DNA of 64,000 bases from Bacteroidota bacterium (GTDB lineage: Bacteria; Bacteroidota; Bacteroidia; B-17B0; Aurantibacillaceae), in NCBI GenBank assembly GCA_018267655.1, contig JAFDYB010000034.1, forward strand, positions 62,001 through 126,000, written 5' to 3'. Below the pieces are notes generated by a model. That model was not told the DNA's origin. It ran no database searches and saw only the letters and a program-made list of their open reading frames with translations. Below are positions 26,787 to 36,913 of this stretch, one piece after another. Position numbers and translations under genes: made by a program. The first letter of the stretch is position 1, and the number at the start of each line of letters is the position of its first letter.

Positions 26787-29700
26787 ATGAAAAAGCAAGT
26801 ATCCTATTTTATCGTTTTTTTTCTGTTCAATTTTACTTTTTTAAATGCCCAATTTTCAGTACCGGGAGCTTGTGGCAACAACGGCTTTAAACAAAGTGGG
26901 TCAAACTCTACTTATAACGGTAATAGCTCTATACAAACTAGCTACACCGGGCAAGCTTGCGGATTAAACTATGTTCAAGTTAGTCACCCCCTGCATCAAC
27001 GTAGTTTTGGAGGCATGACTCCTGCTGTTGGATTGACACAACCAGCTGCATACGCAGTAAGTGGCATTCCGCCATGTGCCATTATTTTAAAAGCTTTTGT
27101 TTATGCGTCGGGTTCAGGCTCTGGCAATCCTGCATTTAGCGTTACAATTAAAAATCCACTTAATGTTAGTAATAGTTTTCCGGCTACCGTTACCGGAACA
27201 GGGATTGATAAATGTTGGAGTTACTCAAACAGTTGGTCGGCTAGAGCTGATGTAACAAGTAATATTAGTGGTAACGGTACCTATATGATTTCTGGCTGCC
27301 CTGTTTCAGTTGGCTCTTACGACACAGATGGGGCAACATTAATTATCATTTATAGTGACCCAACGCAACCTTGGACGGGTAGCATGTTTATTGCCGATGG
27401 CTGTAACTCTATTCAAGGCGGGTCAATGAACAATAACGTTACGGGATTTACAGTATGCGGCCCCACTACTTTAAGCCAACATTTTATGATAATTGGAGAC
27501 TTACAACAGATACAGGCAACTGCACTTAGTTTTAACAGTGGCTCAAGTAATTTTTCGTATCCGGCCGCATCTCAAAGCGTGTGGGATTTCATTTCATTTA
27601 CCGGCGCACCTTTTACATCAGGCCAAACAAGTGCTAATTATGGTGTAAATAACTCGAGTGACTGTTACGCTTTAAATGTAGCGGGAGGTTATTGGAGAAC
27701 CGCATGCAATACCTGTCCAATTCCATCAGGCGGCTTAACTGTAACGGCGGTTGTAACGCCTAGTTGTCCCACATCATCTGCTTCCGTTTCAAGTGTTTTA
27801 GGAGGCACAGCGCCCTATACTTACACTTGGCTTCCAGGTGGCCAAACTACACAAAATGCCACAAATTTAAGCCCCGGAACATATACGGTTAATGTAAAAG
27901 ATGCCACGGGTTGTAACACAGGAAGTGCCGTTGTAAACGTTACCACTATAAGTGCAAACACTATTACAGCAAATTCGGCTTCGTATTGCAGCGGCGGAAG
28001 CGCTAATTTAACTGCCACCGGCGCAAGTACATTTACTTGGAGTCCTGGCACCGGATTAAATACTACTATTGGCGCTAATGTTGTAGCAAATCCGGCAAGT
28101 ACAACAATTTACACAATATCCTCTACAAATAGCTTGGGCTGCACAAGCACTGCTACAACACAAGTTACGGTAAACCTCAACCCTACTCTAACAATAAGCA
28201 CATCAACTGTTTGTGTAGGGCAACCATTAAACGTTAATTTAAGTACAAATGCGGCTTCAGTGCAGTGGAGTGGACCATCTGCATACAGTTCTTCAAGTGC
28301 TAGCAATATTATTTCTGGAGCTCAATTATCTAATAGTGGCTCTTATTCTGCTACAGTTACAAGTGTTGCAGGATGTACTGCAAGCTCAAGTGGATTAAAC
28401 TCTGTACTTTCAGTTCCGGTACCAAGTATAAGCAGTAATTCACCTGTATGTGCAAATGGCAATTTAAACTTAAATGCAAGCGGAGGTGTTACTTATAATT
28501 GGTCGGGACCAAATTCATTTAACAGCACTTCTCAATCTGCAACTATAACCAATGTAACTACTGCGGCAAGTGGCGTTTACACATTAACAGCTTTTGCAGG
28601 AATTTGTAGTGCGTCAACTACAGCAAATATTTTAATTAATTCTTTACCGGTTCCTACAGCCTCAAACAATGGGCCGATATGTGCAAGCCAAGCCGCAAAC
28701 TTTACTGCAACAGGCGGAACAAGTTATGTTTGGACAGGACCTTCGAGTTTTGGTTCAATAAGTCAAAACCCATCTATCTCATCATCATCAGTTACAAATA
28801 CAGGCACATACACTGTAACAGTTACTGATGTAAATGGATGTGTATCAAGCGCAACAACAGCAATAGTTGTTAATCCATTACCTAATCCATCAGCTACAGG
28901 CGCAACAGTGTGTATAGGTCAAAACTTTTCAATAAATGCTGCAGGCGGAGCTACTTATAATTGGGCGGGGCCAAATAGTTTTACTTCAGCTAGTGCTTCT
29001 AATTCATTTTCGAATGCAGCTTCTAATTTAAACGGAGCATATTCGGTTACGGTAACAAGTGCTCAGGGATGTAATAATTATACAGTTGCAAACGTTTCTG
29101 TATTGCCATTACCTAATCCCATAATTAGCAGTAACTCGCCAGTGTGCGTTAATGGCAATTTAAATTTAACCGCAAGTGGTGGTGTTACTTATATGTGGGT
29201 GGGACCTAATGGCTTTAACAGCACTTTACAAAACCCAACCATAAATAACGTAACAATGTCTGCAAATGGTAATTACACGTTAATTGCTTCAACCGGGGCT
29301 TGTACAGCCCAAACAAGCTCAAGTATCACAATTAATCCATTGCCAATTATAACTACAAGTAATTCGGGGCCTGTGTGCGAAACAAAATCAATAACTTTAA
29401 GCGCAAGCGGTGGCACAGCTTATGCTTGGTCGGGGCCAAGTGGTTTTAACTCAACCTCTCAAAATCCCATAATTACCTCTTCCAATATAAATCAAACCGG
29501 AGTTTATACTGTTATAGTTACAAATTCGTTTAATTGTGTTTCTTCATCAACACTATCTTTAGTTATAAATGCAAACCCTATTGCAATAGTAACAACAAAC
29601 ACAGTATGCTTAGGAAGTCCTTTAACACTAACAGTTAGCGGTGGGTCTTCTTATAATTGGTTTGGCCCTTCCGGATTTGTGAGTACAAGCGCTAATCCAT

Positions 29701-30821
29701 TAATACCAAGCGTTACAGCAGCTAGCGCAGGCTTTTACTCGGTTGTAGTTACAAGCGCTAATACATGCACTAGTATTTCGGGATCAAATGTTGGTTATTA
29801 TAATTTACCTATAATTACAGCTACAAACTCCGGTGCCGCTTGCTTAGGAAATGCTGTTACATTAAGTGCTGCCGGAGGGAATATTTATTCTTGGGCCGGG
29901 CCATACAACTTTGTGTCCAACCAAGCCATTACAGGATTTACTGCAAATAGCTTGAGTTATAATGGCACTTACACTGTAACAGCAGCCGACCAAAATGGCT
30001 GTTCGGGTAAAGCTATTACACAAGTTACTATTTTCCCTTTGCCTAATGGCTCTTTAAGCTCAAGCTCAAACAATAATTGTGTGCCGTTTTGCACCAACTT
30101 ACATTTAATTTCAAGCTCCGCAAATAATGCGTCTATTACAAATGTACAATGGTATTCGCCTAATGGTGGTGTACTGAATGGAACAACGGTTAACCAGTGC
30201 TTTGGTGCACCCGGATCATTTATTTACTCCGCTACCATGACCGATGCAAATGGCTGTTCAAATAATGGCACATTTACAATTAACGCCTACCCAAAACCTA
30301 TAGCTAATTTTACATGGTCACCTGAAAAGCCTTTAGAAAAAACAGGTGTAGCGCAATTTACTGATGGATCGAATGGAGGTACAATGGTGGGCTGGAGCTG
30401 GTATTTTAACGACAATACACTGTTTAGCAATCAACAAAACCCTAGTTATATTTTTCAAGACCCGGGCGCATACCCAATTGTTTTAGTTGTAAAAAATCAA
30501 TACGGTTGTTCCGATACAACTATAAAAATAGTAAATGTACAAGAGGATTATGGCTTGTACATACCTAACGCGTTTACACCTAACGACGATGGGTTGAACG
30601 ATATTTTTGAACCAGAAGGTTATGGTATTAGAGATTATAAACTTTATGTTTTTGACCGTTGGGGAGAAATGCTTTTTTATTCAAACAGCTTTAAATCAGG
30701 CTGGGATGGCTCGTTTAATGGACAACGCTGTAAAAACGATGTGTATGTGTGGAAAATTATTTTAACTAATTCATTTGGTAAAATAATAGAAAAAACAGGG
30801 CATGTTACCTTAATGAAATAA
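26787..30821 (+). CDS. Giant Ig-repeat adhesin with PKD and T9SS type B sorting domains
   Basis: 1344 aa. Signal peptide (FTFLNA-QFS), an N-terminal Cys-rich beta domain (about 25-305), one SprB-like repeat (about 315-390), then nine Ig-like repeats of 77-80 residues and one divergent repeat (about 391-1130). The repeat pattern is PVC-(7)-L-ASGG-x-TY-W-GPN-F-S ... G-Y-V-V-GC. A PKD domain follows (FTWSPEKPLEKTG ... WSWYFND ... FQDPGAYPIVLVV), then the type B sorting domain (LYIPNAFTPNDDGLND ... FDRWGEMLF ... WDGSFNGQ ... KTGHVTLMK). The Cys pair in each repeat may form disulfides. Surface adhesion or motility is the likely role. It may use a PorP/SprF partner such as 4712-5668. Confidence 0.88.
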   Translation: MKKQVSYFIVFFLFNFTFLNAQFSVPGACGNNGFKQSGSNSTYNGNSSIQTSYTGQACGLNYVQVSHPLHQRSFGGMTPAVGLTQPAAYAVSGIPPCAIILKAFVYASGSGSGNPAFSVTIKNPLNVSNSFPATVTGTGIDKCWSYSNSWSARADVTSNISGNGTYMISGCPVSVGSYDTDGATLIIIYSDPTQPWTGSMFIADGCNSIQGGSMNNNVTGFTVCGPTTLSQHFMIIGDLQQIQATALSFNSGSSNFSYPAASQSVWDFISFTGAPFTSGQTSANYGVNNSSDCYALNVAGGYWRTACNTCPIPSGGLTVTAVVTPSCPTSSASVSSVLGGTAPYTYTWLPGGQTTQNATNLSPGTYTVNVKDATGCNTGSAVVNVTTISANTITANSASYCSGGSANLTATGASTFTWSPGTGLNTTIGANVVANPASTTIYTISSTNSLGCTSTATTQVTVNLNPTLTISTSTVCVGQPLNVNLSTNAASVQWSGPSAYSSSSASNIISGAQLSNSGSYSATVTSVAGCTASSSGLNSVLSVPVPSISSNSPVCANGNLNLNASGGVTYNWSGPNSFNSTSQSATITNVTTAASGVYTLTAFAGICSASTTANILINSLPVPTASNNGPICASQAANFTATGGTSYVWTGPSSFGSISQNPSISSSSVTNTGTYTVTVTDVNGCVSSATTAIVVNPLPNPSATGATVCIGQNFSINAAGGATYNWAGPNSFTSASASNSFSNAASNLNGAYSVTVTSAQGCNNYTVANVSVLPLPNPIISSNSPVCVNGNLNLTASGGVTYMWVGPNGFNSTLQNPTINNVTMSANGNYTLIASTGACTAQTSSSITINPLPIITTSNSGPVCETKSITLSASGGTAYAWSGPSGFNSTSQNPIITSSNINQTGVYTVIVTNSFNCVSSSTLSLVINANPIAIVTTNTVCLGSPLTLTVSGGSSYNWFGPSGFVSTSANPLIPSVTAASAGFYSVVVTSANTCTSISGSNVGYYNLPIITATNSGAACLGNAVTLSAAGGNIYSWAGPYNFVSNQAITGFTANSLSYNGTYTVTAADQNGCSGKAITQVTIFPLPNGSLSSSSNNNCVPFCTNLHLISSSANNASITNVQWYSPNGGVLNGTTVNQCFGAPGSFIYSATMTDANGCSNNGTFTINAYPKPIANFTWSPEKPLEKTGVAQFTDGSNGGTMVGWSWYFNDNTLFSNQQNPSYIFQDPGAYPIVLVVKNQYGCSDTTIKIVNVQEDYGLYIPNAFTPNDDGLNDIFEPEGYGIRDYKLYVFDRWGEMLFYSNSFKSGWDGSFNGQRCKNDVYVWKIILTNSFGKIIEKTGHVTLMK

Positions 30822-30956
30822 AAGTGTTTTACTACTTTTTTACAATTGTGTTGAATCTTATACTAAACAAGCGTTAAATAATTATGCTATTTTAATTTTT
30901 AACAAAAAGGGCACTTTATTTTTTGTACCTTAATAAAAAATTAAACTATCTACACA

Positions 30957-32174
30957 ATGAAAACATTTAATGCTCTTTGTTTTGTTTTACGCAATCGTAT
31001 AATAAAACACCTATTTACATCGCTCTTGTTTTTATGCTGCATAAATACAAAAGCTCAAAACGTAGCAATCAACAATACAGGGGCGCTTCCTAATAACAGT
31101 GCAATGTTAGATGTAACGTCTAATAATTCTGGTATGTTGATTCCGAGAATGTCGAGTCTTCAACGGATGGCAATTGTTTCTCCTGCAATAGGCTTAACTG
31201 TTTATGACCTAAGTACTCAATCTTTTTGGTTTTTTAATGGTACAATTTGGATTGAAATTACCTCATCTAGTACAGGTTGGTTAATAGCCGGGAATAATTT
31301 AACAGCAGATGGTATTTTTGGAAGTTTAACCCCATTTAACGTGAAACATTTTAGTAATGGAATTGAAAGAATGAGATTAGATATTTCAGGTGTTTTTGGA
31401 ATAGGGACAACTGCCCCAGCCACTTCTTTTTTAGGGTCAAGCGCAGTTGATAAATTAAATGTTCATAGTGCAACTACTCCAGCTGGCTGTGGCATGGTTG
31501 AGTTTTCAAATGCAAATTCCAATGGGCTTGTTCTTTTAGGAAGCAACCTTTCAACAACAAATGGGTACAATGGGTTAGGAGTTGCTCACGAATACACAGG
31601 TAATACATATGCTCCCTCTGCTATTATAGGTCAAGTAAGTACTAGCAATGGAACGGGGACAGGAATAGCAGTGCGTGGCAATGGGTTTTCATCAACACAT
31701 ATAGGAGTTGGAGGATCTATTCCCACCACTACAGGTTCTTGGACTGGTTTTGGCGGACTATTTTCTGGTGGGTTAGCTTATGTGAACGGCATATACAATG
31801 TTTCTGATAAACGCGTAAAAAAAGATATTCAAAAAATTAGCAACCCTCTCAAAATAGTTACAGGTTTAAATGGCGTTTATTATAAATACAATACAGAGAT
31901 TATGAAATCAAGTAAAGGAGATAATAAAACTTATATTGGATTTATTGCCCAAGAGGTTGAAGATGTTTGTCCTGAAATAGTGGCAAATAAGTTAATTGAT
32001 TTAGGTTTTGAAGAACTTCCTAAAATTAATGAACCTCAAAAATCAAATACCATGATAGGAAAGGTAGTAGACTATGTACAGCTTATTCCTGTTCTAGTTG
32101 AAGCAATTAAAGAACAACAACAACAAATTGAAAAATTAAAATTTGAACTCAAGGAATTAAAAAAGAAAAAATAA
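30957..32174 (+). CDS. Secreted protein with C-terminal peptidase S74 (intramolecular chaperone) domain
   Basis: 405 aa: signal peptide (CINTKA-QNV), a Bacteroidota-typical N-terminus (INNTGALPNNSAMLDVTSNN, SGMLIPRMSSLQRMAI, YDLSTQSFWFFNGTIWIEI), a Gly/Ser-rich beta shaft, then an S74 chaperone domain beginning SDKRVKKDI. The catalytic Ser and the Lys five residues later (S-D-K-R-V-K) are present. The C-terminus is a coiled coil (about 375-405, EAIKEQQQQIEKLKFELKE). S74 domains assist trimer folding of fibre proteins and then cut themselves off. Despite the 'tail fibre' name there is no phage context; it follows the adhesin and is probably a surface fibre. Confidence 0.8.
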   Translation: MKTFNALCFVLRNRIIKHLFTSLLFLCCINTKAQNVAINNTGALPNNSAMLDVTSNNSGMLIPRMSSLQRMAIVSPAIGLTVYDLSTQSFWFFNGTIWIEITSSSTGWLIAGNNLTADGIFGSLTPFNVKHFSNGIERMRLDISGVFGIGTTAPATSFLGSSAVDKLNVHSATTPAGCGMVEFSNANSNGLVLLGSNLSTTNGYNGLGVAHEYTGNTYAPSAIIGQVSTSNGTGTGIAVRGNGFSSTHIGVGGSIPTTTGSWTGFGGLFSGGLAYVNGIYNVSDKRVKKDIQKISNPLKIVTGLNGVYYKYNTEIMKSSKGDNKTYIGFIAQEVEDVCPEIVANKLIDLGFEELPKINEPQKSNTMIGKVVDYVQLIPVLVEAIKEQQQQIEKLKFELKELKKKK

Positions 32175-32371
32175 TTCGTTTTATGCCTTTACTATGCAAT
32201 AATCAATGCATTTTATTTGTTAATACATTCTTAAAATTTTTAAAACTCATCTGAACTTTTATTAAAAGTGTTTTAAAAATTCAGGAATAAAAGTGCCTCG
32301 TTTTTAGTAAAAGGATAGATCTTCATCAAAATATATTTGCTTTTATCTTTGTTTAATGTACTGCACCTTTT

Positions 32372-32390
32372 CGTATTTTCGGAAAATACG
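32372..32390. terminator. Hairpin between convergent genes, possible bidirectional terminator
   Basis: CGTATTTT-CGG-AAAATACG is a perfect 8-bp stem with a 3-nt loop, in the 294-bp gap between the convergent S74-protein and FadL-type genes. No long T-tract directly follows, so terminator function is tentative. The rest of the gap holds a second short inverted repeat around CTTCTTAAGGAG and no convincing ORF. Confidence 0.4.
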
Positions 32391-32468
32391 ACGAAGACCT
32401 AAATTGACTTAAACAACAAATGGGTTAATCCTGCCCCTTCTTAAGGAGAGGAGTGTTTAGTAGAACGC

Positions 32469-33995
32469 TCAACTTTTAAACTTAAAGCCAATTGTTGCTG
32501 AAATTGTAGTAGCGTAATAATTAATTTTTGCCTTAGTAGTAAGATTTTCAAATAAGTAATAGTCTTCTGTTGTGTACATGTACGACGCAGCTAAATCAAC
32601 GTAAAAATTATTTATGGTTTTTATGCCTATACCAGCACTTATAGTATTACGCACTGCGTTTTGCATATTGCTAATTCCAAAGGGGCTACCTTGCATATTA
32701 TATCCTGCTCGTAAATAAATTGAATTTAAAACATATTCCAAACCTACTCTTAAATTATTTCCCATGGCATACTTACTTGCAATTACCGCGTTAACTCCGG
32801 TAAAAGAGCCATCACTGCTCCCTAAACTCATGTTTTTATAATTCGTAGCCTCATAATCTATACCTAATATGGCTCTTTTGCCAAGCACTAAAGCCGCTGA
32901 TAAACCAAATCTTGCAGGCGTTTTAATTGTATAAGAGTAGGTTCCACCATTTTGCTGTGGATATTGTCCTTGTTGAGTTTGACTGTTTGAATTAGAAAAA
33001 TTAACCGCCATGGAGTACTGGTAGTTATCTGTTAAAGTAAATTTAGTTGGCGTATGAAAATATGCTCCTATTCGTAAAAACTCATTCACTCTAATAGTTC
33101 CACCTAATTTTAAATTAATTCCTCCGCCACTGGTTGTAAAATATTGTGTGTAACTTGAGTTTCTATAAGCAAGTAAATTTGGATAAACAAACGGCAATGG
33201 TTCAATATAATTTGATGTAAATCCTGTTGTACCTGTCATAGCTATTTGCATTGAGTCTTTGCTGTTCCACTCTTGGTGAACGGTAGTTGATGAGTATTGA
33301 ACCCTGGGAAAACCAACACTTAATCCGAAATAAATTTTATCTTTAAAACTATAGGCATACGACAAATCTAGGTCATTCACTTTGCCCGTTGTTGAAATTG
33401 TTCTGCTTTGTCTTATAACTCTACCGGTGTCCGAAAACGAAAAATAGCGACCACTTAAACTGTCATAATCCAATAAGTAGCAATTATATCCTAAACCCTC
33501 ATACGATGGATCTAAGTTGTTTTTATTTTTTTGCGCTGACAGCAGCATGTCAGTAGCGATACTGCTTTTAGTTAAACTGTTTAATGTAACTGTATTAGTT
33601 AAGTTTTGAACTTTGCTAATTGTAAATGCAATACAATGCCTGCTTTCAGGATCGTTTTGAGTTTGCCACGAGCGCACTAAGCCAAAATTATTAAAATCAA
33701 ATTTTGCACCTGAAGAAGGTGTGTTATACCCATTTACGTTTGCGTTGCTTCCATAAAATTTAAGGCAGCCCGAATAGGTAATGTCGCCATACTTATATAA
33801 ACCCAAGCCCGAAGGATTGTATGCTGCGCAACTTGCATCTGCACCAATTGCTCCAAAAGCTCCGCCCATAGCAACAAATCTACTTGTCCCGTTTACGCCA
33901 AAGCGCGAATAACGTAATGCATCAACGTCATTTTGAGATTTACATACAAAAGCTATTATTATAAAAATTGGGGCTAACTTATTTTTAAAATGCAT
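32469..33995 (-). CDS. OmpP1/FadL-type outer-membrane transport protein
   Basis: 508 aa from the ATG at 33995 (MHFKNKLAPIFIIIAFVCKSQ), giving a good signal peptide; a longer frame starting at 34139 would run into the upstream gene and adds a low-complexity stretch, so it is rejected. The mature N-terminus carries the FadL pattern VAMGGAFGAIGADASCAAYNPSGLG (hatch region), followed by a beta-barrel ending IGFKFKS. FadL proteins pass hydrophobic compounds across the outer membrane. The upstream Gly/Tyr-rich lipoprotein gene ends 10 nt before it, so the two form an operon. Confidence 0.85.
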   Translation of the reverse strand: MHFKNKLAPIFIIIAFVCKSQNDVDALRYSRFGVNGTSRFVAMGGAFGAIGADASCAAYNPSGLGLYKYGDITYSGCLKFYGSNANVNGYNTPSSGAKFDFNNFGLVRSWQTQNDPESRHCIAFTISKVQNLTNTVTLNSLTKSSIATDMLLSAQKNKNNLDPSYEGLGYNCYLLDYDSLSGRYFSFSDTGRVIRQSRTISTTGKVNDLDLSYAYSFKDKIYFGLSVGFPRVQYSSTTVHQEWNSKDSMQIAMTGTTGFTSNYIEPLPFVYPNLLAYRNSSYTQYFTTSGGGINLKLGGTIRVNEFLRIGAYFHTPTKFTLTDNYQYSMAVNFSNSNSQTQQGQYPQQNGGTYSYTIKTPARFGLSAALVLGKRAILGIDYEATNYKNMSLGSSDGSFTGVNAVIASKYAMGNNLRVGLEYVLNSIYLRAGYNMQGSPFGISNMQNAVRNTISAGIGIKTINNFYVDLAASYMYTTEDYYLFENLTTKAKINYYATTISATIGFKFKS

Positions 33996-34005
33996 AAAGT
34001 AGAGA

Positions 34006-35322
34006 TTATCTTCTTCTAAATCCGCCACCACCACCGCCGCCAAAACTACCACCACCAAAACCGCCACCACGATTAAAACTTTCGTTATTCGTGTTAAATG
34101 ATGGCGAAGGTTCAAATGAACGAACCGGCTTAGATTCAATTTGAGGCGATTGATTAAAACTTCTTGGGGTTGATTCTACATTTCCTGAGTTGTTATTTGA
34201 ACGCGGCCAAAATCCTCCGTTATTGTTTGCATTATACTCACGTGGTGTATTATCTATCTTGTTTTCATTGATATTTGAGTTATTTATACTTGCATTTCTA
34301 GGCATTCCGTTATTGTTATAAGCCGGGCGCCCACCTGAATTATAATAGCCCGAGTTTTCTGCCTGCACCATATTGTTATTAAACTGCTTATGCTGAACTT
34401 CAACAAAGCGCGGAGTAGCTTCTTGTTTTACGGCCATTTGATTGAAAAACTTTTCTCTGGCATTACTTTCTAAATCATAAGGCACAGCCATTCCAGCAGT
34501 TGTGCTTCTGCCTCCATTGTTTCCTCCAAAAGATCCTCTTGGTCCGTAATGGCTATAGCCGCTATTTGGATCATAACTATTATAATACCCCCAGTTACCG
34601 TATGAATTATAAAATGAACCACCATAAGGCGAATAACCATAGCCACCCATGCCCATACCCATATAGGGATAACCATAACCCATACTATTGTAGCCATAAC
34701 CCATACTCATATAAGGGCCACCACCATAACCATAGCCCATACCGTAACCGCCACCATAACCATAAGGTGAACCATAACCCATGCCGTAACCGCTACCATA
34801 ACCATAAGGCGAACCATAGCCCATACCGTAACCATAAGGTGAACCGTAGCCCATACCATAACCGCCACCATAACCATACATATTGCTTATGCCCGAACCG
34901 CACATCGCAAATTGATTGCTTGGCATCCACGCGTAGGTATTATAAATACTGTTTCCATACATTGCCGGATTTTGATTGTAATAATAGGAGTTGGTATAAT
35001 AATTATCATAGTAACCAGCTCCATTTATTGGACCTTGAAAGCGGCGTAATCTTGAAGCATATTGATAATCGTAGTAATCATCTTTATTGTATTGAGGGTC
35101 TTTGTAATAAGGATTTGCAGCATCTTTTGCCTGTTGTGCAGCTAAAGCTTTTGCTTTATGCATTGAATCGGTGCGTGCCACATTTATGGCCGCTATTCGA
35201 GCCGCTCTGTGTTCTTGTGCGGGATCTGCGTAAGCATCATCGTATTGTGAAGTTAATTGCGCTAGTTTACAAGATGTAAACGTTAAACTCGCAATCGCAA
35301 ATATCAGCATGTATTTTTTCAT
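34006..35322 (-). CDS. Gly/Tyr-rich low-complexity lipoprotein
   Basis: 438 aa from ATG 35322 (a TTG at 35331 is also possible). The signal ends LTFTSCKLA, so the protein should be lipidated. A charged helical region (about 30-80) precedes a region extremely rich in Gly, Tyr and Met (about 140-270) built from GYGMGYGSPYGYG-type repeats, then an Asn-rich stretch and a C-terminus of GGGFGGGSFGGGGG ending in RRR. No enzyme domain is visible. The composition recalls self-assembling or phase-separating proteins. It precedes a FadL porin gene and is divergent from proS; I recall similar Gly/Tyr-rich genes next to FadL genes in other Bacteroidota but cannot verify it here. Confidence 0.75.
   Translation of the reverse strand: MKKYMLIFAIASLTFTSCKLAQLTSQYDDAYADPAQEHRAARIAAINVARTDSMHKAKALAAQQAKDAANPYYKDPQYNKDDYYDYQYASRLRRFQGPINGAGYYDNYYTNSYYYNQNPAMYGNSIYNTYAWMPSNQFAMCGSGISNMYGYGGGYGMGYGSPYGYGMGYGSPYGYGSGYGMGYGSPYGYGGGYGMGYGYGGGPYMSMGYGYNSMGYGYPYMGMGMGGYGYSPYGGSFYNSYGNWGYYNSYDPNSGYSHYGPRGSFGGNNGGRSTTAGMAVPYDLESNAREKFFNQMAVKQEATPRFVEVQHKQFNNNMVQAENSGYYNSGGRPAYNNNGMPRNASINNSNINENKIDNTPREYNANNNGGFWPRSNNNSGNVESTPRSFNQSPQIESKPVRSFEPSPSFNTNNESFNRGGGFGGGSFGGGGGGGFRRR
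34700..34881. repeat. Imperfect tandem repeats encoding GYGMGYGSPYGYG units
   Basis: Short GC-moderate units containing ACCATAACC and CCATAGCCCATACC recur in tandem within the Gly/Tyr-rich lipoprotein gene, in lengths that are multiples of three, giving 9- to 14-residue protein repeats. Such arrays can gain or lose units by slippage without shifting the frame, so length variation between strains is expected. Confidence 0.7.
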
Positions 35323-35377
35323 AGCCAACAATTTAATTTTCTTATGTAAAGATACAAATAATCACTTAATTTATTTT

Positions 35378-35385
35378 TAACTTTA
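35378..35385 (+). promoter_or_regulatory. Promoter -7-like box upstream of proS
   Basis: TAACTTTA, one mismatch from TAnnTTTG, 40 nt before the proS ATG, in a short divergent gap shared with the lipoprotein gene. Confidence 0.3.
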
Positions 35386-35424
35386 GCCTTTTCAAGTAAA
35401 ATTCTTAAACAATTAACACTAATT

Positions 35425-36903
35425 ATGAGTAAAGCAATTACATCGCAAAATACCGACTACAGCAAATGGTATAACGATATAGTAATTAACGCCAACCTGG
35501 CTGACCATAGCGCCGTTAGAGGGTGTATGGTTATTAAACCTTATGGCTATGCCATTTGGGAAAAAATGCAACAAACTTTAGACAAAATGTTTAAAGAAAC
35601 CGGTCATGTAAACGCATACTTTCCATTATTTGTGCCTAAAAGCTTGTTTGAAGCTGAAGAAAAAAATGCAGAAGGTTTTGCTAAAGAGTGTGCAATAGTA
35701 ACACATTATAGGCTTAAAACTAATCCAAACGAAAAAGGAAAATTAATGGTTGACCCTGAGGCTAAGTTGGAAGAAGAGTTGATAGTTCGCCCAACAAGCG
35801 AAGCTATTATTTGGAATACTTACAAGGGTTGGATACAAAGCTACCGCGACCTACCAATATTAGTAAACCAATGGGCAAACGTTGTGCGATGGGAAATGCG
35901 AACACGACTGTTTCTACGCACAGCAGAATTTCTTTGGCAAGAAGGACATACCGCCCATGCCACCAAAGAAGAAGCTATTATAGAAACTAAAAAAATGCTT
36001 GATGTTTACGCTAATTTTGTTGAAAACTGGATGGCAATGCCTGTTGTTAAAGGTGTAAAATCAGCCAACGAACGTTTTGCAGGCGCTGAAGATACTTATA
36101 CCATTGAGGCTATGATGCAAGACGGCAAAGCCTTGCAAGCCGGGACATCACACTTCTTAGGGCAAAATTTTGCCAAAGCCTTTGACGTTAAATTTTTAAC
36201 CAAAGAAAATAATTTAGAACTTGTGTGGGCCACTAGCTGGGGCGTTAGTACTCGATTAATGGGTGCCTTAATTATGAGCCACAGCGATGATAAGGGTTTA
36301 GTAATTCCACCAAAATTAGCTCCTATACAAGTTGTAATTGTACCCATACACAAAGGTGCCGAAGGCTTAACTAAAATTAGCAACATTGTACTTCCTCTTA
36401 AAGAAAAATTAGAGCAAAAAAATATTACCGTTAAGTTTGACGATGACGATGCTCAACGCCCAGGTTGGAAATTTGCTGAGTATGAATTAAAAGGGGTGCC
36501 CGTTCGTATCGCAATAGGAGAGCGTGATTTAGCAAACGGTACAGTTGAAATTGCGAGAAGAGATGAATTAACAAAAGAAATTGTTTCTATAAATGAATTA
36601 GATATTTATATTGAAAATCTTTTAATCAATATCCAACAAAACTTACTTGAAAAAGCTAAAAAAAGAATGACTCATTTTACAACTAAAGTTGATTCATATC
36701 AAGACTTCAAAAAAACACTTGATGAAAAAGGAGGCTTTGTTTTAGCGCACTGGGACGGCACATCGGAAACTGAAGAAAAAATAAAAGAAGAAACAAAAGC
36801 AACCATTCGCTGCATTCCATTAAACAATACACCTGAAAAAGGACTTTGTGTTTATTCAGGAAAAGAAAGTACACAAAGAGTGTTATTTGCAAGAGCTTAT
36901 TAA
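35425..36903 (+). CDS. proS: Prolyl-tRNA synthetase (short, archaeal/eukaryote-type)
   Basis: 492 aa class II synthetase attaching proline to tRNA-Pro. It has the N-terminal [17 protein letters not shown] and motif 1 region ([17 protein letters not shown]), motif 2 ([28 protein letters not shown]) and motif 3 ([19 protein letters not shown]). There is no roughly 180-aa editing insertion, and the C-terminal extension ends [12 protein letters not shown], so it is the short archaeal/eukaryotic type usual in Bacteroidota. The following hypothetical gene starts 10 nt later. Confidence 0.97.
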   Translation: MSKAITSQNTDYSKWYNDIVINANLADHSAVRGCMVIKPYGYAIWEKMQQTLDKMFKETGHVNAYFPLFVPKSLFEAEEKNAEGFAKECAIVTHYRLKTNPNEKGKLMVDPEAKLEEELIVRPTSEAIIWNTYKGWIQSYRDLPILVNQWANVVRWEMRTRLFLRTAEFLWQEGHTAHATKEEAIIETKKMLDVYANFVENWMAMPVVKGVKSANERFAGAEDTYTIEAMMQDGKALQAGTSHFLGQNFAKAFDVKFLTKENNLELVWATSWGVSTRLMGALIMSHSDDKGLVIPPKLAPIQVVIVPIHKGAEGLTKISNIVLPLKEKLEQKNITVKFDDDDAQRPGWKFAEYELKGVPVRIAIGERDLANGTVEIARRDELTKEIVSINELDIYIENLLINIQQNLLEKAKKRMTHFTTKVDSYQDFKKTLDEKGGFVLAHWDGTSETEEKIKEETKATIRCIPLNNTPEKGLCVYSGKESTQRVLFARAY

Positions 36904-36913
36904 ATTTAATATT

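Noticed and set aside
27821-28306. Minus-strand frames opposite the adhesin repeats
   Set aside because: Shadows of a Ser/Thr/Gly-rich repeat gene; hydrophobic composition follows from the antisense codons.
30957-32174. Prophage tail fibre
   Set aside because: S74 domains also occur in non-phage surface proteins; there are no phage structural, integrase or lysis genes nearby, and the N-terminus has a signal peptide.
33996-34139. Longer start for the FadL-type protein
   Set aside because: It would overlap the lipoprotein gene's Gly-run end and add a Val/Ala run before a good signal peptide that starts at 33995.
34700-34881. CRISPR-like array
   Set aside because: Unit lengths vary and are multiples of three inside a coding frame, with no spacers and no cas genes.
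34500-35279. Plus-strand 259-codon frame rich in His, Asn and Tyr
   Set aside because: It is the antisense of the Gly/Tyr repeat region; the composition is produced by the repeats and there is no sensible start or domain.
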